Assembly (NCBI RefSeq): GCF_052115025.1
Contig: NZ_JBFRFW010000001.1
Coordinates: 186,001-250,000, forward strand
Direction of reading: 5' to 3'
Length of the DNA: 64,000 nucleotides
DNA from: Bradyrhizobium_A sp052115025
GTDB taxonomy: Bacteria; Pseudomonadota; Alphaproteobacteria; Rhizobiales; Xanthobacteraceae
Shown piece by piece: positions 51,784 through 60,919 of the stretch. Position 1 is the stretch's first letter. Each line of letters starts with the position of its first letter. The position numbers and the translations under genes are program-made. The notes beneath the pieces are model-generated. The model had not been told where the DNA came from and made no database searches. It was given only the letters and a program-made list of their open reading frames with translations.

Positions 51784-52197
51784 ATGACGATTGCAGCGAC
51801 GGACGAAACGGCGGAGGCGGCGGCCATCGTCGCGCGCTTTCTCGAGGCCTCGATGGTTCCCGACCCGATCACCGCCGCCAGCTATGTCGCGCCCGATGTC
51901 ATCATCACCTTCACCGGCGGCCGCCGCTACAGCCACCCGCGTGAGACCGCGGCGTTCAACGCCGGCCGCTACAAGTGGGTGAAGAAGAACATGCAGCGCA
52001 CCGATGTCATGCCCGGGAACGGCGAAACCATCGTCTACAATCTCGGCACACTCTACGGCGAATGGCCGGATGGCACGCCGTTCGAAGGCAATCGCTATGT
52101 CGACCGCTTCGTGGTGCGCGGCGGCAAAATCGTGCAGATGGATGTCTGGAACGACAGCGCCGAACGGCTGCTCTTGCACCACGGGATCACGGCCTGA
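51784..52197 (+). CDS. NTF2-like/SnoaL-family protein
   Basis: 137 residues from the ATG at 51784. The in-frame upstream region to 51607 holds the operator and is not coding. It has the cone-shaped NTF2-like fold: helix ETAEAAAIVARFLEASMVPDP, YVAPDVIITFTGGRRYSHP, and a beta sheet ending in YVDRFVVRGGKIVQMDVWND. Members are isomerases, hydrolases or dehydratases acting on small hydrophobic ligands. It is divergent from the ABC importer and convergent with gntR, so it is probably a catabolic enzyme for the same substrate. Reaction unknown. Confidence 0.8.
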   Translation: MTIAATDETAEAAAIVARFLEASMVPDPITAASYVAPDVIITFTGGRRYSHPRETAAFNAGRYKWVKKNMQRTDVMPGNGETIVYNLGTLYGEWPDGTPFEGNRYVDRFVVRGGKIVQMDVWNDSAERLLLHHGITA

Positions 52198-52201
52198 GCA
52201 C

Positions 52202-52969
52202 TCACTTCGCCGTACGGGTCTTCCGCGCCGGCGCCACTTCGGCGGAGTAGGTTGCGAGCACGTCCCGCAGGTCACGCTCCTCGTTCGGGCTCGCGGTGAT
52301 CAGCGCACGGCTCGCCACCGCATCGAGATGCGCGTCCATCAATTTGGCGGCGCGCGCCGCATCGCCGGCGACAAGTGCCGCGATAATGGCGCGATGCTCG
52401 CTCACGGCGCATTCCGCGGAATGTGGCCGGCTGTACAGCGCGAGGATCAGCCCGCAGCGCGAGGCGACCTCGCTGAGATAGCGCGCCAGTGTCGGATTGC
52501 CGGTCATTTCCGCGAGCAGGATGTGAAATTCGGTGGCGAGGCGGATCGACAGCGGCTCGTTGCGGCCGCGCGCTTTTTCCTCGGCATCGACATGGGCTTG
52601 CAGCGCCTTGACCTGCTCACTGCGCAGGCCCCGGCTGGTCAGCCGCGCGACGACGAGGCGCTCGAGCCCGATCCGGACGTCGAAGATGTCGCGTGCCTCT
52701 TCCCAACTCGGCGTGGCAACCGCCGCGCCGCGATTGCGGCGCAACTCGACCAGCCCCTCTGCGGCAAGGCGTGCCAGTGCCGTGCGGACAATGGTGCGGC
52801 TGGCGCCGAAGCGCTCGCCGATGGTGTCTTCCGGGAGTTTCGTGCCGGGCTTGAGCGCCTGCTCAAGGATAGCGTGCCACAGCGCCCGGTAAATGAGGGT
52901 GCTGCGGTCGGCGGTCCTGGCGGCGGGTTTTCTCGGCATCGGCGGCATCACGGCGGCTTTCGCAACCAT
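52202..52969 (-). CDS. GntR family (FCD-type) transcriptional regulator
   Basis: 255 residues from MVAKAAVMPPMPRK (ATG 52969), chosen so that it does not overlap clpS. The open frame extends to 53104 inside clpS. N-terminal winged helix (KLPEDTIGERFGASRTIVRTALARLAAEGLVEL), then an FCD domain with Asp/His ligand positions (DIFDVRIGLERL, EFHILLAEMTGN, EHRAIIAAL). It likely controls the transporter/NTF2 gene pair through the palindrome at 51707-51718. Confidence 0.88.
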   Translation of the reverse strand: MVAKAAVMPPMPRKPAARTADRSTLIYRALWHAILEQALKPGTKLPEDTIGERFGASRTIVRTALARLAAEGLVELRRNRGAAVATPSWEEARDIFDVRIGLERLVVARLTSRGLRSEQVKALQAHVDAEEKARGRNEPLSIRLATEFHILLAEMTGNPTLARYLSEVASRCGLILALYSRPHSAECAVSEHRAIIAALVAGDAARAAKLMDAHLDAVASRALITASPNEERDLRDVLATYSAEVAPARKTRTAK

Positions 52970-53006
52970 TGCGTCAGCCTTAAGCGGAAAGCAAGCGCAG
53001 TGCCAG

Positions 53007-53312
53007 TTACGTCTCCGGCTCGGTGGTGAACAGCAACGGATAGCCCCGGGCACGACCGGCATCGGTCGCCCGCGTCGCCTTGGTCTCGGCGATGTCTTTG
53101 GCAAACACGGCGACGACGCAGGAGCCGCGCTGATGGGCCGTCAGCATCACCCGGTGCGCCTGGCCCTCGGTCATGCGGAATTCCGCCTTCAGCACCATCA
53201 CCACAAACTCGCGCGGCGTGTAATCGTCGTTGATCAGGATGACCTTGTAGAGCCTCGGACGCTCCGTGGTCACACGGGTCCGGGTCCGCGGCGTCGTGGT
53301 GGTGTCACTCAT
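53007..53312 (-). CDS. clpS: ATP-dependent Clp protease adaptor ClpS
   Basis: 101 residues. The ClpS core is clear: YKVILINDDYTPREFVVMVL (N-degron pocket residues Asn-Asp-Asp), then MTEGQAHRVMLTAHQRGSCVVAVFAKDIAETKA. It binds N-terminal destabilising residues and hands substrates to ClpAP. No clpA is adjacent. Alphaproteobacteria often carry two ClpS proteins, and this stand-alone copy next to a catabolic regulator is probably the second (ClpS2-like). That is not provable here. Confidence 0.93.
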   Translation of the reverse strand: MSDTTTTPRTRTRVTTERPRLYKVILINDDYTPREFVVMVLKAEFRMTEGQAHRVMLTAHQRGSCVVAVFAKDIAETKATRATDAGRARGYPLLFTTEPET

Positions 53313-53536
53313 CGCCTCGATGGCTCCGATCGCTCCGGCTGCGCAAGGCCGCTGCGGGCCATTCTATCCCACACTGCGGGTCGCCACGGCATCAAATGCA
53401 CTGCGATGGTTGCACTGCGGCGTTGATGAGACCTTGGCGAGCGACACAGAACACGGCAATCTTCAGGGAAAAGCAGGCCAGTCATTGGCACGAGCGTTGC
53501 ATACCGTTTGACCACCTTCTGTGCAGGGGAATTGGG

Positions 53537-55207
53537 ATGACGCTGAAAGACTTCAAGATGTCGGCGCGCAAGGGTGCCATGGTTGTGATGGTGGCGCTGT
53601 CTGCCGCCAGCTTAGGCAGTCGTGATGCGGCCGCAGAAACCGTGCTGCGGATCGCGATGACGGCCGCTGACATTCCGCGCACGCTGGGACAGCCGGACCA
53701 AGGGTTCGAGGGCAACCGCTTCACCGGCCTCACCATGTACGACGCCCTCACCATGTGGGACCTGTCGTCGGCGACCAAGCCGAGCGTCGTGATCCCCGGC
53801 CTTGCCACCGAATGGAGCGTCGATCCCAGCGACAACAAGAAGTGGACCTTCAAGCTGCGGCCAGGCGTCACCTTCCACGACGGCTCACCGTTCAATGCCG
53901 ACGCCGTGGTCTGGAACGTCGAGAAGGTGCTTAAGACCGACGCCCCACAGTATGACGCCAGCCAGGTCGGCGTCACCGCCTCGCGCATGCCGACCCTCGT
54001 CTCGGCACGCAAGATCGACGACCTCACCGTCGAACTCACCACCAAGGAGCCGGACAGCTTCCTGCCGATCAACCTCACCAACCTGTTCATCGCCAGCCCA
54101 ACCAAATGGCAGGCACTGTACGGCGCGGCGTCCGGCGCCGACGCCAAGGCGAAGGCCGCAGCCGCGTGGGACGCGTTCTCGCGTGACGCGTCCGGCACCG
54201 GCCCGTGGAAGATGGCGCGCTTCGTGCCGCGCGAGCGGCTCGAGGTGGTAAAGAACGCCGCCTACTGGGACAAGACGCGCGTGCCCCATGTCGACCGCAT
54301 GGTGCTGCTGCCGATTCCCGAAGCCAACGCCCGCACCGCAGCGCTGCTGTCCGGCCAGGTCGACTGGATCGAGGCGCCGGCGCCGGATGCGATCGCACAG
54401 ATCAAGCAGCGCGGCTTCGTCATTCAGGCCAACGAGCAACCGCATGTCTGGCCCTGGCAGTTCTCGCGGGTCGAAGGTTCGCCCTGGAACGACATCCGCG
54501 TGCGCAAGGCGGCCAACCTGTGCATCGATCGCGACGGCATGAAGGACGGGCTGCTCAGCGGCCTGATGGCGCCGGCGACCGGCACCGTCGAGCCGGGACA
54601 TCCCTGGCGCGGCACGCCGACCTTCCAGATCAAGTACGACCTGCCGGCGGCACAGGCGCTGATGAAGGAAGCCGGCTACGGGCCGAACAAGAAGCTGACG
54701 GTCAAGATCCAGACCTCGGCCTCGGGCTCCGGCCAGATGCTGCCGCTACCGATGAACGAGTACCTGCAGCAGGCGCTGGCGGAATGCTACTTCGATGTCC
54801 AGCTCGACGTCATCGAGTGGAACACGCTGTTCACCAACTGGCGGCGCGGCGCCAAGGATCCGTCCGCCAACGGCGCCAACGCCATCAACGTGACCTTCGC
54901 AGCGATGGATCCGTTCTTCGCGCTGGTGCGCTTCCTGCAGTCGGGCATGGCGCCGCCGGTGTCCAACAACTGGGGGTTCGTCAACAACCCGAAGTTCGAC
55001 GAACTCGTGAAGAAGGCGCGGCAGACCTTTGATCCTGCGGCCCGCGATCAGGCGCTGGCGGAGCTGCATGCGGCCTCGGTCGACGACGCCGATTTCCTCT
55101 ACGTCGCCCATGATGTCGGCCCGCGCGCGCTGAGCCCGAAGATCAAGAACTTCGTGCAACCGAAGAGCTGGTTCGTCGACTTCTCGCCCGTCACCCTGGA
55201 GCCGTGA
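53537..55207 (+). CDS. Peptide/opine-type ABC transporter substrate-binding protein (SBP family 5)
   Basis: 556 residues from the ATG at 53537. The open frame upstream to 53396 lacks a ribosome site or signal. It carries a signal peptide (GAMVVMVALSAASLGSRDAAAET). Family 5 motifs are LATEWSVDPSDNKKWTFKLRPGVTFHDGSPFNADAVVWNVE and SGTGPWKMARFVPRERLEVVKN-type segments. It delivers a peptide, opine or amide to the permease pair encoded next. The gap to the permease holds a REP-like repeat. Confidence 0.92.
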   Translation: MTLKDFKMSARKGAMVVMVALSAASLGSRDAAAETVLRIAMTAADIPRTLGQPDQGFEGNRFTGLTMYDALTMWDLSSATKPSVVIPGLATEWSVDPSDNKKWTFKLRPGVTFHDGSPFNADAVVWNVEKVLKTDAPQYDASQVGVTASRMPTLVSARKIDDLTVELTTKEPDSFLPINLTNLFIASPTKWQALYGAASGADAKAKAAAAWDAFSRDASGTGPWKMARFVPRERLEVVKNAAYWDKTRVPHVDRMVLLPIPEANARTAALLSGQVDWIEAPAPDAIAQIKQRGFVIQANEQPHVWPWQFSRVEGSPWNDIRVRKAANLCIDRDGMKDGLLSGLMAPATGTVEPGHPWRGTPTFQIKYDLPAAQALMKEAGYGPNKKLTVKIQTSASGSGQMLPLPMNEYLQQALAECYFDVQLDVIEWNTLFTNWRRGAKDPSANGANAINVTFAAMDPFFALVRFLQSGMAPPVSNNWGFVNNPKFDELVKKARQTFDPAARDQALAELHAASVDDADFLYVAHDVGPRALSPKIKNFVQPKSWFVDFSPVTLEP

Positions 55208-55236
55208 GGACAGCGGCCAAACGGTTCAGGACTCTC

Positions 55237-55285
55237 CCCTCATGGTGAGGCGCGCAACGAAGCCGCGCATCTCGGACCATGAGGG
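55237..55285. repeat. Palindromic REP-like repeat, copy 2
   Basis: CCCTCATGGT (55237-55246) pairs perfectly with ACCATGAGGG (55276-55285). The interior, read on the minus strand, has CCGAGATGCGCGGC and GCGCGCCTC, matching the repeat at 8373-8417 in reverse orientation. It sits between the binding protein and the first permease. A spurious ATG at 55279 lies in its right arm. Confidence 0.75.
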
Positions 55286-55359
55286 ATATGCTCATTGCGG
55301 CGGGCAGCGCAGGATCTCCACGTGATCCGAACCGCCTGCGTCAGACTGTTGGTGACCGA

Positions 55360-56313
55360 GTGCTGGCCTATATCGCCCGACGTATCGTCTATGTGATCCC
55401 GATCATCATCAGCGTCGCGCTGGTGTGCTTCCTGTTAGTGCATCTCGCGCCGGGCGACCCGCTGGTCGCAGTGCTGCCGGCGGACGCGTCGCAGGAACTC
55501 GCCGCGCAGCTGCGTGCCTCCTACGGCTTCGACCGGCCGCTGCCTGTTCAGTTCGGCCTGTGGGTGTGGAAGGCACTGCATGGCGACCTCGGCACCTCGA
55601 TCGCCACCGGCCGCCCGGTGCTGGGCGAGGTCATGCGTGCGGTCAGCAACACGGTGATGCTGGCCATCACCGCGGCGGTGGTCGGCTTCACGCTCGGCCT
55701 CACCCTCGGCCTGATCGCCGGCTACTATCGCAACACCTGGGTCGACAAGGTCGCCACTTCCATCGCGGTCGCCGGCGTCTCGGTGCCGCACTACTGGCTC
55801 GGCATCGTGCTGGTGATCATCTTCTCGGTGCAACTGAACTGGCTGCCGGCCGTCGGCGCCGGGCCCGGCGGCTCCAATGCCTGGAGCTGGGACTGGACCC
55901 ATCTGCGCTATCTCGTGCTGCCGGCCGTGACCATGGCGGCCATTCCCATGGGCATCATCACCCGCACCGTGCGCGCACTGACCGGTGATATCCGGTCGCA
56001 GGACTTCGTCGAGGCGTTGCGCGCCAAGGGCATGCGCGAGACCTTCGTGTTCCGCCACGTGGTGCGCAATGCCGCACCGACAGCGATGGCCGTGATGGGC
56101 TTGCAACTCGGCTACATGCTCGGCGGCTCGATCCTGATCGAGACGGTGTTCTCCTGGCCGGGGACGGGCCTCCTGCTCAACTCCGCGATCTTCCAGCGCG
56201 ACCTGCCGCTCTTGCAAGGCACCATCCTGGTGCTGGCGCTGTTCTTCGTCCTTCTCAATCTGCTGGTCGACGTGGCGCAGGCCATGATCGACCCGCGCAT
56301 CAGCCGCAGCTGA
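55360..56313 (+). CDS. ABC transporter permease (DppB family)
   Basis: 317 residues if it starts at the GTG at 55360 (VLAYIARRIVYVIPIIISVALVCFLLVHLAPGDP, the classic DppB opening). ATGs at 55279 and 55288 are in frame, but the first lies inside the REP-like repeat and the added 24-27 residues are hydrophilic and unlike the family. Six membrane spans, and the EAA-type loop FVEALRAKGMRETFVFRHVVRNA. It forms one half of the channel. Confidence 0.92.
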   Translation: MLAYIARRIVYVIPIIISVALVCFLLVHLAPGDPLVAVLPADASQELAAQLRASYGFDRPLPVQFGLWVWKALHGDLGTSIATGRPVLGEVMRAVSNTVMLAITAAVVGFTLGLTLGLIAGYYRNTWVDKVATSIAVAGVSVPHYWLGIVLVIIFSVQLNWLPAVGAGPGGSNAWSWDWTHLRYLVLPAVTMAAIPMGIITRTVRALTGDIRSQDFVEALRAKGMRETFVFRHVVRNAAPTAMAVMGLQLGYMLGGSILIETVFSWPGTGLLLNSAIFQRDLPLLQGTILVLALFFVLLNLLVDVAQAMIDPRISRS

Positions 56314-56321
56314 GGCCCGCC

Positions 56322-57209
56322 ATGACCAGCCTCAGCGATACTGCCCTGCAGACCGCGCCCATCGAGGCCCCGAGAGGCTACTGGTCGACGGTCAGCCGGC
56401 GTCTCCTGCGCGATCCCGTCAGTATGGCCTGCCTCGCCATCCTGCTCGCAATCGTGCTGTCGGCACTGCTCGCGCCCTGGCTCGGCCTCGCCGATCCCTA
56501 TCAGGGCTCGATGATCCGCCGGCTGCGCCCGGTGGGCACGCCACACTATCCGCTCGGCACCGACGAGTTGGGGCGCGACATGCTGGCGCGGCTGATCTAT
56601 GGCGGCCGCCTGTCGCTGCTCACCGGCATCCTGCCGGTCGGCCTCGCCTTCATCGCCGGCACCGCGCTCGGCCTGATCGCCGGCTATGCCGGCGGCCGCG
56701 TCAACACCGCGATCATGCGCACGGTCGACGTGTTCTATGCCTTCCCCTCGGTGCTGCTGGCGATCGCGATCTCCGGCGCGCTCGGCGCAGGGATCGTCAA
56801 CTCGATCGTGTCGCTGACCATCATCTTCATCCCGCAGATCACCCGCGTCGCCGAGAGCGTCACCACCGGCGTGCGCAACCTCGACTTCGTCGATGCCGCC
56901 CGCGCCTCCGGCGCCGGTCCGCTCACCATCATGCGGGTGCACATGCTCGGCAACGTGCTCGGCCCGATCTTCGTCTACGCCACCGGCTTGATCTCGGTGT
57001 CAATGATCCTCGCCTCGGGCCTGTCGTTCCTCGGCCTCGGCACCCGGCCGCCGGAGCCCGAATGGGGCCTGATGCTCAACACCCTGCGCACCGCGATCTA
57101 CGCCAACCCGATCGTCGCGGCGCTGCCCGGCGCCATGATCTTCGCGGTGTCGATCTGCTTCAACATGCTGAGCGACGGCCTGCGTGCCGCCATGGATATC
57201 CGGAGCTGA
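56322..57209 (+). CDS. ABC transporter permease (DppC family)
   Basis: 295 residues. N-terminal helix after RRLLRDPVSMACLAILLAIVLSALLAPWL, then GTDELGRDMLARLIYGGRLSL, the DppC signature, and the coupling loop FVDAARASGAGPLTIMRVHMLGNV. It pairs with the DppB-like permease, 8 bp upstream. Confidence 0.94.
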   Translation: MTSLSDTALQTAPIEAPRGYWSTVSRRLLRDPVSMACLAILLAIVLSALLAPWLGLADPYQGSMIRRLRPVGTPHYPLGTDELGRDMLARLIYGGRLSLLTGILPVGLAFIAGTALGLIAGYAGGRVNTAIMRTVDVFYAFPSVLLAIAISGALGAGIVNSIVSLTIIFIPQITRVAESVTTGVRNLDFVDAARASGAGPLTIMRVHMLGNVLGPIFVYATGLISVSMILASGLSFLGLGTRPPEPEWGLMLNTLRTAIYANPIVAALPGAMIFAVSICFNMLSDGLRAAMDIRS

Positions 57210-57241
57210 CACATGGCGCTTGCAAGGAACGGGAGGCCGCG

Positions 57242-58303
57242 ATGAACGCCGAAACGACGTCCTTCGCTCCGATCGAGGATCGCGGCGGCGCGGCGCAGCC
57301 GCTGCTGACGGTGCAGGGGCTGACCAAGCATTTTCCGGTGCGTGGCGGACTGTTCAGCGAGCAGCGCACGGTGCGCGCGGTCGACGACGTCTCCTTCAGC
57401 GTCGGCAAGGGCGAGACCGTCGGGATCGTCGGCGAATCCGGCTGCGGCAAGTCGACCACGGCCCGCCTGCTGATGCACCTGATGCCGCGCGACCGCGGCG
57501 ACATTCTCTACGATGGCCGGACCATCGGCCGCGACCTGCCGCTCGTCGAGCTGCGACGCGGCATGCAGATGGTGTTCCAGGATAGCTACGCCTCGCTCAA
57601 TCCCCGATTGACCCTGACGGACTCGATCGCCTTCGGCCCGCGCGTCCATGGCATGAGCGCAGCGAGGGCGCGCGCGCTGGCGCATGACCTGCTCGGCAAG
57701 GTTGGCCTGCGGCCGGACATCTTCGCCGGCCGCTATCCGCACGAAATCTCCGGCGGCCAGCGCCAGCGGGTCAACATCGCCCGGGCGCTGGCGCTGTCGC
57801 CGCGGCTCCTGATCCTGGACGAGGCCGTCTCGGCGCTCGACAAGTCCGTGGAAGCACAGGTGCTGAACCTGCTCACCGATCTGAAGCGCGAGTTCGGGCT
57901 GACCTACATTTTCATCAGCCACGATCTCAACGTGGTGCGCTACATCTCCGACCGCGTGCTGGTGATGTATCTCGGCGAAGTGGTGGAGATCGGCCCGGTC
58001 GACAGCCTGTGGCAGGCGCCCGCGCATCCCTATACCCGCGCGCTGCTGGCCGCGATGCCGAGCACCGATCCGGACCGGCGCACCACGAGCCCGCCGATCA
58101 CCGGCGATCCGCCGAACCCGATCGATCCGCCCAAGGCCTGCCGCTTCCACACCCGCTGCCCGTTCGTCGAAGCGATGTGCAGCACGGTGACGCCGCGGCT
58201 CGCCCCGGTCGATGCCAGCGGCCATGAAACCGCATGCCACATGGCCGTGCCTGGCTCTGGTCACAGCCGCGCCGCGCGGGTCGATCAGACTGCAAACCTA
58301 TAA
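57242..58303 (+). CDS. Peptide-type ABC transporter ATP-binding protein (DppF/OppF family)
   Basis: 353 residues from MNAETTSFAPIED (ATG 57242). Walker A VGESGCGKST, Q loop VFQDSYASLNPR, signature ISGGQRQRVNIARAL, and Walker B LLILDEAVSALDKS, where DEPVSALD is usual and Ala replaces Pro. The C-terminal oligopeptide transporter motif CRFHTRCPF may bind an iron-sulfur cluster or aid assembly. It lies 32 bp after dppC-like and 23 bp before the AtzG-like gene. The second ATPase comes after the amidase. Confidence 0.94.
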   Translation: MNAETTSFAPIEDRGGAAQPLLTVQGLTKHFPVRGGLFSEQRTVRAVDDVSFSVGKGETVGIVGESGCGKSTTARLLMHLMPRDRGDILYDGRTIGRDLPLVELRRGMQMVFQDSYASLNPRLTLTDSIAFGPRVHGMSAARARALAHDLLGKVGLRPDIFAGRYPHEISGGQRQRVNIARALALSPRLLILDEAVSALDKSVEAQVLNLLTDLKREFGLTYIFISHDLNVVRYISDRVLVMYLGEVVEIGPVDSLWQAPAHPYTRALLAAMPSTDPDRRTTSPPITGDPPNPIDPPKACRFHTRCPFVEAMCSTVTPRLAPVDASGHETACHMAVPGSGHSRAARVDQTANL

Positions 58304-58326
58304 CCACAAGAACAAGGACACTGCTC

Positions 58327-58536
58327 ATGCCTGCGCCCGCTCATGCCGCGCCGTCCGCCGAGGAAGTGGCCGTACTGGCCAAGGTCGCCGGCCTTCCGGT
58401 GACGCCCGAGGTCGCCGCGCGGATTGCCAGCTCGATCGGCCCGGCTTTCAGCGGTTTCAGCGCCATCGCCGGCACGCTGCCGCTCGATCTCGAGCCCGCA
58501 ACCTTCACGGTCGTGCAGAACGAGGCCGGCCGATGA
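58327..58536 (+). CDS. AtzG-like small amidase partner (DUF4089)
   Basis: 69 residues from MPAPAHAAPSAEEVAVLAKVAGLPVTP (ATG 58327). Two helices with LPVTPEVAARIASSIGP and a C-terminal LPLDLEPATFTVVQ-like tail match the DUF4089/AtzG family, a GatC-like subunit that stabilises the AtzE amidase. The stop overlaps the start of the amidase (ATGA), as expected for an obligate partner. Identification rests on size, layout and helix pattern. Confidence 0.8.
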   Translation: MPAPAHAAPSAEEVAVLAKVAGLPVTPEVAARIASSIGPAFSGFSAIAGTLPLDLEPATFTVVQNEAGR

Positions 58537-59945
58537 GCACCGAGCCCGCCCTGCTGTCACTGACCGAAATCGCCGCGGCGATCGCCGCCAAAAAGATCTC
58601 GTCGCGCGAGGCGACACAGACCTGCCTCACCCGTATCGCGAAGCTGCAGCCCACGCTCAACGCCTTCATGGCCATCGAGGCGGAGCAGGCGCTGGCTGCG
58701 GCCGACACCGCCGATGCCGAGCGCGCCACCGGCCGCTCGCGTGGCCCGCTCCACGGCGTGCCGCTCGCCCACAAGGACATGTACTACGAGGCCGGCAAGG
58801 TCGCGACCTGCGGCTCGGCGATCCGCCGCGACTGGGTGGCGACCACGACCTCGACCGCACTGCAGCGCCTGAAGGACGCCGGCGCCATCCGGCTCGGCAC
58901 CTTGCAGATGTCGGAGTTCGCCTACGGCCCGACGGGCCATAACGCGCACTATGGCCCGGCGCGCAATCCGTGGAATCCGGAGCATGTCACCGGTGGCTCG
59001 TCGTCCGGCTCCGGCGCGGCGGTCGCCGCGCGGCTGACCTTCGCCGCGCTCGGCTCCGACACCGGCGGCTCGATCCGCCTGCCGGCGCACTACTGCGGCG
59101 TCACCGGGCTCAAGACCACCGTCGGCCTGATCAGCCGCGCCGGCGCGATGCCGCTGTCGCAGTCGCTCGACACCGTCGGGCCGCTGGCCCGCACCGCCGA
59201 GGACTGTGCGCTGCTCACCGGCCTGATGGCCGGCGCTGATCCCGCCGATCCCACGGTGCGCGACGCACCGTTGCCCGACTATCTCGCTGCGACCCGGCAG
59301 TCCATCGAAGGCCTCACCATCGGCGTGCCCGCAACATTCTATGTCGACGACCTCGACGCCGACGTCGGCCGTGTGCTCGAAGACACGCTGGCGACGCTGC
59401 GTCGCGAGGGCGCCCGCGTCGTCAAGGTGACGCTGCCGCCACAGCCTCAACTGACGGCCGCTTGCCAGCTCGTACTCGCCGTCGAGGCCGCCGCCTTCCA
59501 CAAGGCCTGGATGCTCGAGCGGCCGCAGGACTCCGGCCCGCAGGTGCTGATGCGGCTGCAGAACGCCCTCGCCATTCCGGCGCTGAGCTATCTCGAGGCG
59601 CTACGCTGGCGCGGCCCCGCGCTCGCCGCGCATCTCGCCGCCATTGCCGGCACCGACGCGCTGCTGGTGCCAGTCTCCCCCGTACCGGCTCCGACCATCA
59701 CCGGCAGCGATGTCGGCAACCAGCCCGGCGCCGAGGCGGTGATCCAGAACCTCACCCGCTTCACGCGACCGATCAACTATCTCGGCCTGCCGTCGCTGGC
59801 GATCCCCGCCGGCTTCAGCGTCGGCGGGCTGCCGATCGGCCTGCAGGTGGTGGGACGGCCGTTCGATGAGACCACGATCCTGCGGATCGGCGCCGCGTTC
59901 CAGCGCGCGACCGACTTCCACACGCGGAGGCCAACGCTCGCATGA
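58533..59945 (+). CDS. Amidase of the AtzE/GatA amidase-signature family
   Basis: 470 residues. Ser-cisSer-Lys triad: Lys in PLAHKDMYYEAG, cis-Ser in GGSSSGSGAAVAA and the nucleophile in GSDTGGSIRLPAH. With the overlapping AtzG-like gene it should form a heteromeric amidohydrolase that hydrolyses a linear amide, such as a biuret- or carboxybiuret-like compound in AtzEG. It is embedded in a peptide-type ABC operon between the two ATPase genes, suggesting that imported substrate is hydrolysed at once. It overlaps both neighbours by ATGA. Confidence 0.92.
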   Translation: MSTEPALLSLTEIAAAIAAKKISSREATQTCLTRIAKLQPTLNAFMAIEAEQALAAADTADAERATGRSRGPLHGVPLAHKDMYYEAGKVATCGSAIRRDWVATTTSTALQRLKDAGAIRLGTLQMSEFAYGPTGHNAHYGPARNPWNPEHVTGGSSSGSGAAVAARLTFAALGSDTGGSIRLPAHYCGVTGLKTTVGLISRAGAMPLSQSLDTVGPLARTAEDCALLTGLMAGADPADPTVRDAPLPDYLAATRQSIEGLTIGVPATFYVDDLDADVGRVLEDTLATLRREGARVVKVTLPPQPQLTAACQLVLAVEAAAFHKAWMLERPQDSGPQVLMRLQNALAIPALSYLEALRWRGPALAAHLAAIAGTDALLVPVSPVPAPTITGSDVGNQPGAEAVIQNLTRFTRPINYLGLPSLAIPAGFSVGGLPIGLQVVGRPFDETTILRIGAAFQRATDFHTRRPTLA

Positions 59946-60919
59946 CCAATCTGGTCGAGGTCGACAATCTCACCGTGCGCTTTACCGGCGCGCGCACCGT
60001 GCATGCGGTCAACGACGTCAGCCTGTCGCTCGCCGAAGGCGAGGTGCTGGGCCTGCTCGGCGAGTCCGGCTCCGGCAAGAGCGTGACGCTGCGCGCCCTG
60101 ATGCGGCTGTTGCCGGCACGGCGTACCCAGATCGGCGGCCGCATCCGTGTCGCCGGGCAGGACGTGCTGGCGCTCGACGACGAGGCGCTCTCCGCCTTCC
60201 GTGGCCGCACCGTGTCGATGATCTTCCAGGAGCCGGGGCTCGCGCTCGACCCCGTCTACACCATCGGCGACCAGATCGCCGAAACGGTCATGCGGCACGA
60301 AGGCGCAAGCCGCGCCGACGCGATGGCGCGGGCGCTGCAGATGCTCGACGTCGTGCGCATCCCCTCGGCCAAGCGCCGGCTCAAGTCCTACCCCCACGAG
60401 ATGTCCGGCGGCATGCGTCAGCGCGCGATGATCGCGCTGGCGCTGGCCTGCAAGCCGAAGGTGCTGCTGGCGGACGAGCCCACCACCGCCCTCGATGCGA
60501 CCGTGCAGATCCAGATCCTGCTGCTGCTGCGCGAGCTGCAGCGCGAATTCGGCATGTCCGTGATCTTCGTCACCCATGACATCGGCGTGGCGACGGAAAT
60601 TTCCGATCGCATCGCGGTGATGTACGCCGGGCAGATCGTCGAAAGCGGGCCACTCGCTGAGATCGTACGTGCGCCGGTCCACCCCTACCCGCGCGGCCTG
60701 CTGACCGCGACCGTACACGGCGCCGTCCGCGGCGCTCGGCTGGAGACCATTCCCGGCACGCCGCCATCGCTCGACCAGGCGCCAGTCAACTGCGCGTTCG
60801 CACCACGCTGCCGGCAGGCACAGCCGCGCTGCCTCGCGCAGCTGCCGCCCGCGATCGCGGTCACGGCGGATCATCTCGCACGTTGCGTGCTCGCCGAACC
60901 GGCCGCCCCGGCGGCTTAG
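59942..60919 (+). CDS. Peptide-type ABC transporter ATP-binding protein (DppD/OppD family)
   Basis: 325 residues. Walker A GESGSGKSV, Q loop IFQEPGLALDPV, signature MSGGMRQRAMIALAL, Walker B LLADEPTTALDATVQ, and the C-terminal CAFAPRCRQAQPRC cluster typical of oligopeptide ATPases. It overlaps the amidase stop (ATGA). It completes the five-part importer whose genes are interrupted by the amidase pair. Confidence 0.95.
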   Translation: MTNLVEVDNLTVRFTGARTVHAVNDVSLSLAEGEVLGLLGESGSGKSVTLRALMRLLPARRTQIGGRIRVAGQDVLALDDEALSAFRGRTVSMIFQEPGLALDPVYTIGDQIAETVMRHEGASRADAMARALQMLDVVRIPSAKRRLKSYPHEMSGGMRQRAMIALALACKPKVLLADEPTTALDATVQIQILLLLRELQREFGMSVIFVTHDIGVATEISDRIAVMYAGQIVESGPLAEIVRAPVHPYPRGLLTATVHGAVRGARLETIPGTPPSLDQAPVNCAFAPRCRQAQPRCLAQLPPAIAVTADHLARCVLAEPAAPAA

